DNA of 64,000 nt from Leucobacter ruminantium (GCF_017565705.1 NZ_JAGDYL010000019.1:1-64000); one strand, 5' to 3'. Counted from the first letter of the stretch, positions 34,065 to 42,028 are shown. The notes: a model not told the origin generated them from the sequence alone. Made by a program: numbers and translations.

Positions 34065-35018
34065 ATGCAGACATCGACTCGGAGCCGGGAGGCGACCCGT
34101 GCCAGGCGCATGCGCCCGCCGCCCGCGGCGAGATGGCGCTTCCCGCCCGCGCAGGCGATCGCCTGCCTGCTGATCCTGCTCGGCGTCTGCGTGCTCCTCT
34201 ATCCCCAGACCGCCTCGTGGTTCGCGCAGCGGGAGCAGTCCCGCGCCACGGAATCAGCGCAGGAGCGGTTGGAGGCTCCCCCCGCCGACGACCCCGGCTA
34301 TCGGGCCGAGCAGATCGAACTCGCACGCGAATACAACGACGCCCTGTCGAGCGGTGCGCTGCTGAAAGCGAACACGCCCGTCGCAACGGGCGAGGGAGAT
34401 CTCGCGAAGGGATCCCCCGCCTACGACGAACTGCTCGACCCCACGGGGACGGGCTTCATGGGGCGGCTGCAGTACCCATCGCTCGGTATCGACCTTCCCA
34501 TCTACCACGGCACCGCCGACAAGACGCTGCGCAAGGGCGTGGGGCACTTGGAGGGGACATCGCTGCCCGTCGGCGGCGCCGGCACGCGCGCCGTGCTCAC
34601 GGCCCACCGCGGCCTGCCCGAATCGACGCTCTTCACCCACCTCGATCGGGCCGAGGTGGGCGACACATTCACGATCTCGGTGCTCGACGAAGTGCTCACC
34701 TACCGGATCTTCGAGAAGCAGGTGGTCGATCCGGCGGACACCGAGGAGATCCTCGCGGACCCCGATCGCGATCTCGTCACCCTCGTGACCTGCACGCCCC
34801 TCGGCATCAACAGCCACCGCATCCTCGTCACGGCCGAACGCGTCACGCCGACGCCTCCCTCGGACATCCGTGCCGCCGCGACGCACCCCGACCTCCCCGG
34901 CTTCCCCTGGTGGGCCGTCGGCGTCGGCGTCGCGGCGACGCTGCTCACCGCCTACGTCGCGTGGGCCGGGCGGGCCCGCCACACGGGCTCCGTTCAGCCC
35001 AGGCGTTCGAGCACGTAG
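34065..35018 (+). CDS. Class C (pilus-polymerising) sortase
   Basis: This 317-residue transpeptidase has an N-terminal membrane helix, a catalytic histidine in LTAHRGLP (about 182), the cysteine in TLVTCTPLG (about 243) and an arginine in NSHRILV. A C-terminal membrane helix marks class C. It cuts LPXTG signals and joins pilin subunits through lysines. The ATG at 34065 has an excellent GAGGAGGGGG eight bases upstream; the longer GTG 34026 start lacks one. Its last 25 bases overlap the convergent serC gene on the other strand. Confidence 0.93.
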   Translation: MQTSTRSREATRARRMRPPPAARWRFPPAQAIACLLILLGVCVLLYPQTASWFAQREQSRATESAQERLEAPPADDPGYRAEQIELAREYNDALSSGALLKANTPVATGEGDLAKGSPAYDELLDPTGTGFMGRLQYPSLGIDLPIYHGTADKTLRKGVGHLEGTSLPVGGAGTRAVLTAHRGLPESTLFTHLDRAEVGDTFTISVLDEVLTYRIFEKQVVDPADTEEILADPDRDLVTLVTCTPLGINSHRILVTAERVTPTPPSDIRAAATHPDLPGFPWWAVGVGVAATLLTAYVAWAGRARHTGSVQPRRSST

Positions 35019-36112
35019 TCGAGGCAGCCGGTGAGAGCGCGCACGTCGTCGGGGTCGATCGCGGTGAAGGTCGCGATGCGCAGCTGGTTGCGCCCGAGCT
35101 TGCGGTAGGGCTCGGTGTCGACGATGCCGCTCGCGCGCAGCGCCTGCGAGATCGCCGCGGCGTCGATCGACTCGTCGAAGTCGATCGTCACGACCACCTG
35201 CGAGCGATGATCGGGGTTCGAGACGAACGGCGTCGCCACCTCGCTCCGCTCGGCCCAGTCGTAGAGCACCCCGGACGACTCCGCGGTGCGGGCCGCCGCC
35301 CACGACAGGCCGCCCTGCCCGTTGATCCAGCGCACCTGCTCGTCCATCATGGCGATCGTGGCGAGCGCGGGCGTGTTCAGGGTCTGGTTCTTGCGGGAGT
35401 TCTCGATCGCGCCCGCGAGGTTCAGCGTCTCGGGGATGTAGCGGTCGCCCGCAGTGAGGCGTTCGATGCGCTCGATGGCCGCGGGTGAGACGAGCGCGAA
35501 CCACAGGCCGCCGTCGGAGGCGAAGTTCTTCTGCGGCGAGAAGTAGTAGACGTCGACCTCGCCCGCGTCGAAGTCGATGCCGCCCGCGCTGCTCGTCGCA
35601 TCGACGACGGTGAGAGATCCCTCATCGCCCGAGACGCGTCGCACAGGGGCCATCACGCCCGTCGAGGTCTCGTTCTGAGGGAACGCGTAGACGTCGACGC
35701 CGGCGATCGACGCCGGCTCGGAGCGCGAACCGGGGTCGGCCGAGCGCACGTCGGGCTGCTCGAGGAAGGGGGCCGCCCCCGCCGCCTTAGCGAACTTCGA
35801 GCCGAACTCGCCGAACGCCAGGTGCTGGCTGCGCTGGGCGATCAGAGAATGCGTCGCCGAATCCCAGAACGTCGTCGCCCCGCCGTTGGCGAGAAGCACC
35901 TCGTAGCCCTCGGGAGCGCGGAACAGCTCGGAGAGGCCTTCGCGCACGCTGCCGACCAGGTTCTTCACCGGAGCCTGCCTGTGCGAGGTTCCGAGCACCG
36001 ACGGTTGCAGCGACGCGAGGAAGTCGAGTTGTTCGCCGCGCACTTTCGAGGGTCCGCAGCCGAATCGGCCGTCTGCGGGCAGGAGCTCGGAGGGGATGGT
36101 GATGTCAGCCAT
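34994..36112 (-). CDS. serC: Phosphoserine aminotransferase
   Basis: This 372-residue PLP enzyme transfers an amino group from glutamate to 3-phosphohydroxypyruvate in serine synthesis. It has the actinobacterial-type SerC start (RFGCGPSKVRGEQLD), LGTSHRQ, the NGGATTFWD segment and the PLP lysine at 195 in SPQKNFASDGG. A TAGAAT box on the same strand lies six bases before ATG 36112, consistent with a leaderless mRNA. It is divergent from the DtxR-type regulator and ends inside the sortase gene. Confidence 0.95.
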   Translation of the reverse strand: MADITIPSELLPADGRFGCGPSKVRGEQLDFLASLQPSVLGTSHRQAPVKNLVGSVREGLSELFRAPEGYEVLLANGGATTFWDSATHSLIAQRSQHLAFGEFGSKFAKAAGAAPFLEQPDVRSADPGSRSEPASIAGVDVYAFPQNETSTGVMAPVRRVSGDEGSLTVVDATSSAGGIDFDAGEVDVYYFSPQKNFASDGGLWFALVSPAAIERIERLTAGDRYIPETLNLAGAIENSRKNQTLNTPALATIAMMDEQVRWINGQGGLSWAAARTAESSGVLYDWAERSEVATPFVSNPDHRSQVVVTIDFDESIDAAAISQALRASGIVDTEPYRKLGRNQLRIATFTAIDPDDVRALTGCLDYVLERLG

Positions 36113-36118
36113 GCGCCG

Positions 36119-36124
36119 ATTCTA
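36119..36124 (-). promoter_or_regulatory. -10 box TAGAAT, leaderless start of serC
   Basis: TAGAAT on the minus strand is followed by six bases and ATG 36112. Confidence 0.5.
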
Positions 36125-36173
36125 TCGGTGGCCTCCGACGTTCCCCGCGTAGGGGCGACCTCCGCGTTGCCGG

Positions 36174-36179
36174 TAGGCT
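36174..36179 (+). promoter_or_regulatory. -10 box TAGGCT of the DtxR-type gene
   Basis: TAGGCT places the transcription start near 36186. That excludes ATG 36184 as a start codon and supports TTG 36211 with its GAGGAGG ribosome site at 36198-36204. Confidence 0.5.
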
Positions 36180-36210
36180 GGGGATGGACACGCGTGTGAG
36201 GAGGACCCGA

Positions 36211-36903
36211 TTGGCCGACCTGATCGACACCACCGAGATGTATCTCCGCACGATCCTCGAGCTCGAGGAGGAGGGGATCGTCCCCCTCCGCGCGCGCATC
36301 TCGGAGCGGCTCGGGCACTCCGGCCCCACCGTCTCGCAGACCGTGGGTCGCATGGAGCGCGACGGTCTCGTCGTCGTCACCGATGACCGTCGTCTCGAAC
36401 TGACGGGGGAGGGCCGCACCAAGGCGATCCACGTGATGCGCAAGCACCGGCTCGCCGAGCGTCTGCTCGCCGACGTGATCGGTCTCGAGTGGGAGTACGT
36501 GCACGACGAGGCGTGCCGCTGGGAGCACGTGATGAGCGAGCGCGTCGAGCGCAAGCTCCTCGACATCCTCGACCGCCCAGTCGAATCGCCCTACGGAAAC
36601 CCGATCCCCGGGCTCGCCGAGCTCGGCGGCGCTCGCACGGGCTCCTTCCAGAGCGGTGTCATCGCGCTCACCGAGCTGCTCTCCGAGCCCGACGTCAGCG
36701 TCACCGCCCGAATCCGGCGTCTCGCCGAGCCAGTGCAGGTCGATCCCTCGCTGCTCGGCCAGTTCGTCGCCGCCGGCATCAAGCCAGGCGCCACAGCTTC
36801 CTTCGTTCGCCGGGGCGACATCGTCCACGTCGAGGCGGAGGGAACCCGCGAAGCGCTCGACCTTCCGAGCGAGATCGCCTCGCACATATTCGTTTCGCCA
36901 TAG
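36211..36903 (+). CDS. dtxR: DtxR/IdeR-type iron-dependent repressor
   Basis: This 230-residue metalloregulator has an N-terminal helix-turn-helix (GPTVSQTVGRMERDGLV), a dimerisation/metal domain and an SH3-like C-terminus. Counting from TTG 36211 gives Met10, His79, Glu83, His98, Cys102, Glu105 and His106, exactly the numbering of both metal sites of DtxR. That argues for this start over ATG 36184. GAGGAGG at 36198-36204 agrees. With Fe(II) such proteins repress iron-uptake genes. All ligands are present, so it should be iron-responsive. It is divergent from serC and precedes gdhA. Confidence 0.95.
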   Translation: MADLIDTTEMYLRTILELEEEGIVPLRARISERLGHSGPTVSQTVGRMERDGLVVVTDDRRLELTGEGRTKAIHVMRKHRLAERLLADVIGLEWEYVHDEACRWEHVMSERVERKLLDILDRPVESPYGNPIPGLAELGGARTGSFQSGVIALTELLSEPDVSVTARIRRLAEPVQVDPSLLGQFVAAGIKPGATASFVRRGDIVHVEAEGTREALDLPSEIASHIFVSP

Positions 36904-38337
<1,434 letters not shown>

Positions 38338-38352
38338 TCCACCGCTCGGGCG

Positions 38353-38400
38353 CGCAGGGCCCCGACCCCCGATCGAGGGGTCGGGGCCCTGCGTCTTCCG
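38353..38400 (+). terminator. Terminator after gdhA
   Basis: The arms 38353-38369 and 38377-38393 form a perfect 17-bp stem around CGATCGA, followed by the short pyrimidine run TCTTCC. Confidence 0.85.
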
Positions 38401-38507
38401 GGCCTTCAAAGAACGGACGAACTCGCTCGACATCGAGAGAAACGCTGTGCTCAAACGGGCCGGCGATCCGCGAAAACACGCCAAGTTTCAAGTGAGGTTG
38501 AAGCTTT

Positions 38508-38548
38508 CGTGACCTCGGCGTGACATTATCGTGATCTTCGGTTACCCT
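38508..38548 (+). promoter_or_regulatory. NlpC/P60 gene promoter with three CGTGA direct repeats
   Basis: CGTGA occurs at 38508, 38519 and 38530, an exact 11-base period. The second and third copies overlap a plausible promoter: -35 GTGACA (38520-38525), a 17-base spacer and -10 TACCCT (38543-38548). Helically phased direct repeats are the usual target of OmpR-type regulators. The leader from about 38555 to 38618 contains GGCTCGCCAGAGCC and similar stems. Confidence 0.5.
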
Positions 38549-38618
38549 TGAACGGTCGCGGCTCGCCAGAGCCGTTCCTCTGGTACGGAGATCGTTCAAC
38601 GTAAGGCAGAAGAAACTC

Positions 38619-39341
38619 GTGACTCATACCCCCAGCAACGCAGTAGCGCTCGCCGCCCCGGCGACGAAGCAGTCCTTCTCGAAGGGCAAGCGCGTCGCCC
38701 AGATGGCAGGAGCCGCAGCGCTCAGCTTCGGCATGATCGGCACGTTCGCTCTGCCCGCATACGCGACCAGCTCCGAGGTCGATCCCTCGATGATCGACGG
38801 CTTCGCCAACGTGCAGAACCTCGAGGCTCCGGCCGTCGAAGACGCCGTCGTGCCGCTCAACGCGCCGACCGGTCAGGTCGATGAGGCCGTCGTCGCGGCC
38901 GAGCGCAAGGCCGAGGCAGAGGAGGCGGCCAAGAAGGCTGCGGCCGACGCAGCTGCCGCGGGCGGTAACGGAACCGCCGCCAAGGGCTACTCGGGCGCCG
39001 ACGTCCCCGCGGGCGCCGGCGCGCAGGGCATCGTGAACGCCGCACTCGCTCAGCTCGGTGTGATGCAGGACTGCACGGCGCTCGTCGAGAAGTCGCTGCG
39101 CGCCATCGGCGTTCCGGCGGGCGACCTCGGCACGCAGGTCGGTGAGTACACCGCCCTCGGCGGTGCGCTGGTCACGAGCGGTGACTACGCTCCCGGCGAC
39201 ATCCTCATCTGGTCGGGACGCCACGTGGCGGTCTACATCGGCAACGGCCAGGCGGTGCACGGTGGCTACGGCGGCAACCAGACCGTCGTCGCGGGCGCGT
39301 TCATCGACGGCGCCCCCAGCGGCGTCGTGCGCTTCGGCTGA
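38619..39341 (+). CDS. Secreted NlpC/P60-family cell-wall hydrolase
   Basis: This 240-residue protein has a long Sec signal peptide (hydrophobic core about 30-48, AYA cleavage near 50), an Ala/Glu/Lys helical linker (about 85-115) and a C-terminal NlpC/P60-like domain. The cysteine lies in QDCTALVEKSL (about 153) and the histidine in GRHVAVYIGNG (about 206), with a later His in AVHGG. Such enzymes cut peptidoglycan stem peptides. The GTG start at 38619 has a purine-rich AGAAGAAA upstream. A terminator follows. Confidence 0.9.
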   Translation: MTHTPSNAVALAAPATKQSFSKGKRVAQMAGAAALSFGMIGTFALPAYATSSEVDPSMIDGFANVQNLEAPAVEDAVVPLNAPTGQVDEAVVAAERKAEAEEAAKKAAADAAAAGGNGTAAKGYSGADVPAGAGAQGIVNAALAQLGVMQDCTALVEKSLRAIGVPAGDLGTQVGEYTALGGALVTSGDYAPGDILIWSGRHVAVYIGNGQAVHGGYGGNQTVVAGAFIDGAPSGVVRFG

Positions 39342-39364
39342 GTCGACTCGGTCGCACAGACTTC

Positions 39365-39400
39365 GAACGGGCGGGGCTTCGGCTCCGCCCGTTCTGTCAT
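39365..39400 (+). terminator. Terminator after the NlpC/P60 gene
   Basis: GAACGGGCGGGGC (39365-39377), a TTCG loop and GCTCCGCCCGTTC (39382-39394) form a 13-bp stem with one G-T pair, followed by TGTCAT. Confidence 0.85.
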
Positions 39401-39411
39401 CTGCGGGCTGC

Positions 39412-39417
39412 TAGACT
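39412..39417 (+). promoter_or_regulatory. -10 box TAGACT of the tRNA-Arg gene
   Basis: TAGACT lies 25 bases before the tRNA 5' end and is identical to the SRP RNA -10 box. Confidence 0.5.
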
Positions 39418-39442
39418 CGCAGAGGCCCCGAACAGTGGCCGC

Positions 39443-39518
39443 GCCTTGGTAGCTCAGTGGATAGAGCACCGCTCTCCTAAAGCGGGTGTCGGAGGTTCGA
39501 TTCCTCTCCAGGGCACCA
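39443..39518 (+). tRNA. tRNA-Arg (anticodon CCT)
   Basis: The cloverleaf is complete: acceptor GCCTTGG/CCAGGGC, the D-arm with AGCTCAGTGG, and the anticodon stem CCGCT/AGCGG with loop CTCCTAA (anticodon at 39476-39478, reads AGG). The T-arm GGTTCGATTCC and an encoded CCA (39516-39518) follow. The prophage begins at its 3' side, as is common for tyrosine-integrase phages. Confidence 0.97.
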
Positions 39519-39527
39519 ACCAGTCAA

Positions 39528-39572
39528 GCCGCCTACTCGCCTAGAAAACATTGGCGAGTAGGCGGCTTCTCT
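39528..39572 (+). terminator. Terminator after tRNA-Arg
   Basis: GCCGCCTACTCGCC (39528-39541) pairs perfectly with GGCGAGTAGGCGGC (39553-39566) around an A/T-rich loop, followed by TTCTCTG. Confidence 0.85.
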
Positions 39573-39590
39573 GTTGCCCCAGGGATGGTG

Positions 39591-39611
39591 TTTGCCCACA
39601 TTTTGCCCACA
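39591..39611 (+). repeat. Two TTTGCCCACA direct repeats with 11-base period
   Basis: TTTGCCCACA occurs at 39591-39600 and 39602-39611, about 75 bases after the tRNA. Such paired short repeats beside an attachment site fit arm-type binding sites of a tyrosine integrase or an accessory factor; this is inference. Confidence 0.45.
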
Positions 39612-39663
39612 GGTGTGGCGGGGGTTGCCTGTCTCGCCGCTGCTACGGCGAGAGCACCGCGGG

Positions 39664-39669
39664 TAGGCT
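39664..39669 (+). promoter_or_regulatory. -10 box TAGGCT, leaderless start
   Basis: TAGGCT is followed by seven bases and ATG 39677, the first prophage gene. Confidence 0.45.
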
Positions 39670-39676
39670 CTGTGTC

Positions 39677-39952
39677 ATGCTGACTGCCACTATCCGCAAG
39701 GTCGAGACCGTCACGATTGAGGTGTCGGGTGAAGGCCTCCCGGAGGTGAGGGAAAAGCTCGCAGAGAAGTGCCCGGAGGGTTTCGAGCTCATCCACGCTC
39801 CTGTCACGATGCAGAAGGGCTCAACCGCGATCACCGCGACCGCGACATATGCGCGCCGCGACGGCCTACGAGAGATCACCGGCAGAACCGTAGAAGAACT
39901 CCGCGCCGCCGTCCCGGACGGATGGCAGATGCTCTACTACCTGCACGACTGA
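39677..39952 (+). CDS. Small protein of unknown function at the prophage left end
   Basis: This 91-residue protein (MLTATIRKVETVTIEVSGEG...) looks like a small alpha/beta domain with a regular hydrophobic pattern and the closing DGWQMLYYLHD. I do not recognise it. The start is set by a TAGGCT box seven bases upstream, implying a leaderless transcript. It is followed two bases later by a zinc-ribbon gene and then a third small gene, all on the strand opposite to the phage late genes. It is probably expressed in the lysogen. Confidence 0.65.
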   Translation: MLTATIRKVETVTIEVSGEGLPEVREKLAEKCPEGFELIHAPVTMQKGSTAITATATYARRDGLREITGRTVEELRAAVPDGWQMLYYLHD

Positions 39953-39954
39953 CC

Positions 39955-40164
39955 GTGCCTGACCTGATCCTCGGCGGCCCCTGCCCCGCGTGCGGACGGG
40001 GCACGCTCGTGTGGTGGGAGGCGTGGTGGGAGTGCTCACGCTGCGACCAGGCCGTACTCCCGGCGGCCGAGATTGTCAGAGGCGAGGCGTACCATCTCGC
40101 GCATGCCACGCCAGTACGGACCTATCATCCAGATCGAGACCGACACGTGGATCGTGATGCGTGA
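39955..40164 (+). CDS. Small zinc-ribbon protein
   Basis: This 69-residue frame starts at GTG 39955, two bases after the preceding stop. It contains two CxxC pairs, CPAC at 12-15 and CSRC near 31-34, separated by a Trp-rich segment (LVWWEAWWE). That is a typical zinc-ribbon knuckle used for nucleic-acid or protein contacts. Its last 62 bases overlap the next gene in another frame. It is short, so confidence rests on the cysteine pattern and tight spacing. Confidence 0.55.
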   Translation: MPDLILGGPCPACGRGTLVWWEAWWECSRCDQAVLPAAEIVRGEAYHLAHATPVRTYHPDRDRHVDRDA

Positions 40165-40417
40165 GGTGCTGAGCTCACCGAAGGGCATCATCCACAGAGT
40201 CACCGACGTCTCCGGGGCCGAGCGCTTCCTCCTGATGCGCTGGACCGCCGCCCCGGCCGACCGTCGTCTCGTGGGGATCTACGAAACCATCGAAGCAGCG
40301 GCTCAGGCAGTGCCCGGGCCAACGACACGCGTCCCCGGCCCGCCAGGTGGTTCTCCCGCAGATGCAGCCGCCGACATGCGCCGGCGGGGCGTGACCGGTA
40401 CCGGCTTCCCCGGGTAA
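40103..40417 (+). CDS. Small protein of unknown function
   Basis: This 104-residue protein (MPRQYGPIIQIETDTWIVMREV...) has a compact 65-residue part with alternating beta-like stretches and a Pro/Gly/Ala-rich tail. It starts inside the zinc-ribbon gene. I do not recognise the family. It belongs to the plus-strand cluster beside the left attachment site and may be a lysogenic-conversion gene. Confidence 0.5.
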   Translation: MPRQYGPIIQIETDTWIVMREVLSSPKGIIHRVTDVSGAERFLLMRWTAAPADRRLVGIYETIEAAAQAVPGPTTRVPGPPGGSPADAAADMRRRGVTGTGFPG

Positions 40418-40453
40418 CTCCTCGAAGCGCTAGTCACAGGCTTCGCACGGACG

Positions 40454-40459
40454 TACGAT
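40454..40459 (+). promoter_or_regulatory. -10 box TACGAT, leaderless start of the SRAP gene
   Basis: TACGAT is followed by six bases and ATG 40466. Confidence 0.45.
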
Positions 40460-40465
40460 GCAGGC

Positions 40466-41092
40466 ATGTGCGCGACCTACGGCCTAACCCCATCCGGTGA
40501 GAAGATCATGCTGCCCGGCGGCCTCGAACCCTACTCCGAGAAAGTCGACGACCACGTCGTGGCGGAGTGGATGCGGACACGTGGCGGCACAGCGAAGATC
40601 ACCGGGAAGAACGCCCTGAACATGAACCCGATCATCCGCGCCGGCGACGACGGTGTGGAGGTGCTGCTGGCGTGGTGGTGGCTCTGGCTCGACTCATCAG
40701 GGCCCGTGAAGTTCAGTGCGTTCAACTCGCGTGACGACAAGCTGCTGCGCTCCTGGCGCAAGCCATTCCAGCACCGCGCGCTCTTGCCAGCGTCCTGGTA
40801 TATCGAGAAGAAGGGGCGTTTCCGCCTCCCCGGCGAGGAGGTCTTCGGGATCGCGGCCGTCACATCAACCGTCACCCGCGACGACGGGACCGACCTCGTC
40901 ACCTACTCCATGGTCACCCGCGACGCACCCACCGGCAGCGAAGCCGCCGACTACTGGGGACGCATGCCACTCGTGCTCCCCACCGACATGCACGACGAGT
41001 GGCTGGACCCCGAGCGACCCGGCGATGCCGACCTCGTGGCCGAGGTGCAGCACGCGTCAGAGGAGCTCTCGAATTCCCTGACGACCGCGTGA
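40466..41092 (+). CDS. SOS response-associated peptidase / HMCES-like (SRAP) protein
   Basis: This 208-residue protein starts Met-Cys, as SRAP proteins need after Met removal. It has the Asn of the NAR-type motif in FNSRDDKL (Asn87), the active-site Glu114 in WYIEKKG and the conserved RMPLVLP. The histidine that precedes this last motif in YedK/HMCES (H-D-R-x-P) is replaced: here the sequence is YWGRMP. SRAP proteins form a thiazolidine crosslink with abasic sites in single-stranded DNA and protect it. This copy is within the prophage and has its own leaderless-type promoter and terminator. It is shorter than the usual 220-240 residues. Confidence 0.87.
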   Translation: MCATYGLTPSGEKIMLPGGLEPYSEKVDDHVVAEWMRTRGGTAKITGKNALNMNPIIRAGDDGVEVLLAWWWLWLDSSGPVKFSAFNSRDDKLLRSWRKPFQHRALLPASWYIEKKGRFRLPGEEVFGIAAVTSTVTRDDGTDLVTYSMVTRDAPTGSEAADYWGRMPLVLPTDMHDEWLDPERPGDADLVAEVQHASEELSNSLTTA

Positions 41093-41094
41093 TT

Positions 41095-41128
41095 GTCGCT
41101 GGGGCTCCGCAAACGATGCCCCAGCGAC
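41095..41128. terminator. Hairpin after the SRAP gene
   Basis: GTCGCTGGGG (41095-41104) pairs perfectly with CCCCAGCGAC (41119-41128). No T-run follows, but its position two bases after the stop fits a transcript end. Confidence 0.55.
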
Positions 41129-41345
41129 AAGGGAGATACTTACGTTGCGAGTTCCATATCGCACGCAAAGCGATGGATCTGCCAAATCCTCACGATCGCG
41201 GTGAGGAGGTTCTGGACGAACCGTGCGGCGACCATCCACCGCGACTGCTTCTTGGGCGGTCCGCTGAGCAGCGGCACCTCCGTGTTGGCGACGTACATCC
41301 TGGGGTCCAATCTCCGCGCACTTAAGGGAATGCCGTGTCCGTGCA
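41129..41345. other. Region without a convincing gene
   Basis: A 68-codon minus-strand frame (41140-41346) has no ribosome site and no recognisable motif. Base composition is lower in GC than the neighbouring genes. I see no other signal here. Confidence 0.5.
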
Positions 41346-41375
41346 CATAGGCTGCGCGGCTGTTGTACTCTCGGA

Positions 41376-41457
41376 GGACGGACCTTCAAAACCGTTCTTC
41401 GAGTCGGACTCGACTCGAGGGAGACGCCCCTTCACATCCGGTGCAGGGGCGTTTTCT
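41376..41457 (+). ncRNA. Candidate phage small RNA with three hairpins
   Basis: A TACTCT box (41366-41371) is followed by three stem-loops. GGACGG/CCGTTC is at 41376-41397 and CGAGTC-G-GACTCG at 41400-41412. A rho-independent terminator follows, ACGCCCC (41424-41430) with GGGGCGT (41446-41452) and a TTTT run. There is no reading frame. The stretch is about 80 bases in a gene-free part of the prophage. Confidence 0.45.
41424..41457 (+). terminator. Rho-independent terminator
   Basis: A seven-base stem ACGCCCC/GGGGCGT is followed by TTTTCTCTC on the plus strand. It terminates something transcribed rightward although no gene precedes it, which supports the small RNA. Confidence 0.7.
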
Positions 41458-41581
41458 CTCGGTGCCGCTGGATTGCGGACCATCGCTCTCTCTCAATCCA
41501 GTAATACCTCATCCGCCCCTACGAAAATACAGCGATGTAGTTCGTTGCCGTGGGTGTGACCTGACCTGTGAATATCGTTTC

Positions 41582-41593
41582 GCGTGATCACGC
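41582..41593. repeat. Perfect 12-base palindrome GCGTGATCACGC
   Basis: The palindrome lies 12 bases before the first iteron and could be a dimeric protein site. Confidence 0.5.
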
Positions 41594-41605
41594 CTCTTCG
41601 GACAC

Positions 41606-41664
41606 TTATCCACAGCCAATCTGCGTGGATTTATCCACAGGGATGCGAAGGTGACTTATCCACA
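41606..41664 (+). repeat. Three TTATCCACA iterons at exact 25-base period (DnaA-box-like)
   Basis: TTATCCACA, a perfect DnaA-box sequence, is found at 41606-41614, 41631-41639 and 41656-41664, always in the same direction and exactly 25 bases apart. All three are followed by G. The bases between them are not conserved. Candidates are a replication origin, a DnaA-titrating site, or iterons for a phage initiator. Confidence 0.8.
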
Positions 41665-41678
41665 GGAAGCATGAAGAA

Positions 41679-41720
41679 CGCCCCCGCACCCAAGCTCACA
41701 GGAACAGGGGTGCGGGGGCG
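41679..41720 (-). terminator. Terminator hairpin at the end of the late operon
   Basis: CGCCCCCGCACCC (41679-41691) pairs perfectly with GGGTGCGGGGGCG (41708-41720). Read on the minus strand it ends in CGTTCTTC and lies 51 bases beyond the last late gene. Confidence 0.75.
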
Positions 41721-41734
41721 CAATGCGTATGGAA

Positions 41735-41765
41735 AATGGAAAGCGGCACTTTCCATTCGTTTTCT
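41735..41765. terminator. Second, bidirectional-type hairpin
   Basis: AATGGAAAG (41735-41743) pairs with CTTTCCATT (41749-41757) around CGGCA. CGTTTTCTTTC follows on the plus strand and TTTCC on the minus strand. It is the first stop signal after the holin-like gene. Confidence 0.65.
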
Positions 41766-41770
41766 TTCGG

Positions 41771-42028
41771 TCAGGTGCGGGGAACGTTCGGGAGGGTGAC
41801 CACGAGGCCGAACGCGGACGAGAGCAGCGTGACCGCGGCCGTGACGAACGCGACCGCACGGGTCGGGATGTCGGTCCCCGCGGCGAGTTCGGGGAAGAAC
41901 GCGAACAGCAGCGTCGCGAGGCCCGCCGCAAGGCTCACGAGGTACAGGGCGACGCCAACACGGCGGCGCACCGCAGGATCGGGGATCACCACGTTCGGGG
42001 TGATCTCTTCAGGTGCAGCATGGGTCAT
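41771..42028 (-). CDS. Holin-like phage membrane protein
   Basis: This 85-residue protein has two membrane helices (about 24-45 and 57-78), short loops and small charged ends, the layout of class II holins. Holins form pores that release the endolysin at the end of infection. It is the last gene of the late unit, downstream of the endolysin and two other small membrane proteins. Its ATG overlaps the preceding gene (42025-42028). Function is inferred from position and topology. Confidence 0.75.
   Translation of the reverse strand: MTHAAPEEITPNVVIPDPAVRRRVGVALYLVSLAAGLATLLFAFFPELAAGTDIPTRAVAFVTAAVTLLSSAFGLVVTLPNVPRT

Noticed and set aside
38400-38618. A c-di-AMP (ydaO-type) riboswitch before the NlpC/P60 gene
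   Set aside because: Such leaders precede wall hydrolases in actinobacteria, but I could not find the conserved core blocks here.
41140-41346. 68-codon minus-strand frame in the prophage gap
   Set aside because: No ribosome site, no promoter box at leaderless distance and no motif.
41376-41412. tRNA-like (Sec- or suppressor-like) gene suggested by CTTCAAAAC
   Set aside because: The stem has a 10-base loop and no acceptor or T-arm can be formed; a small RNA with hairpins fits better.
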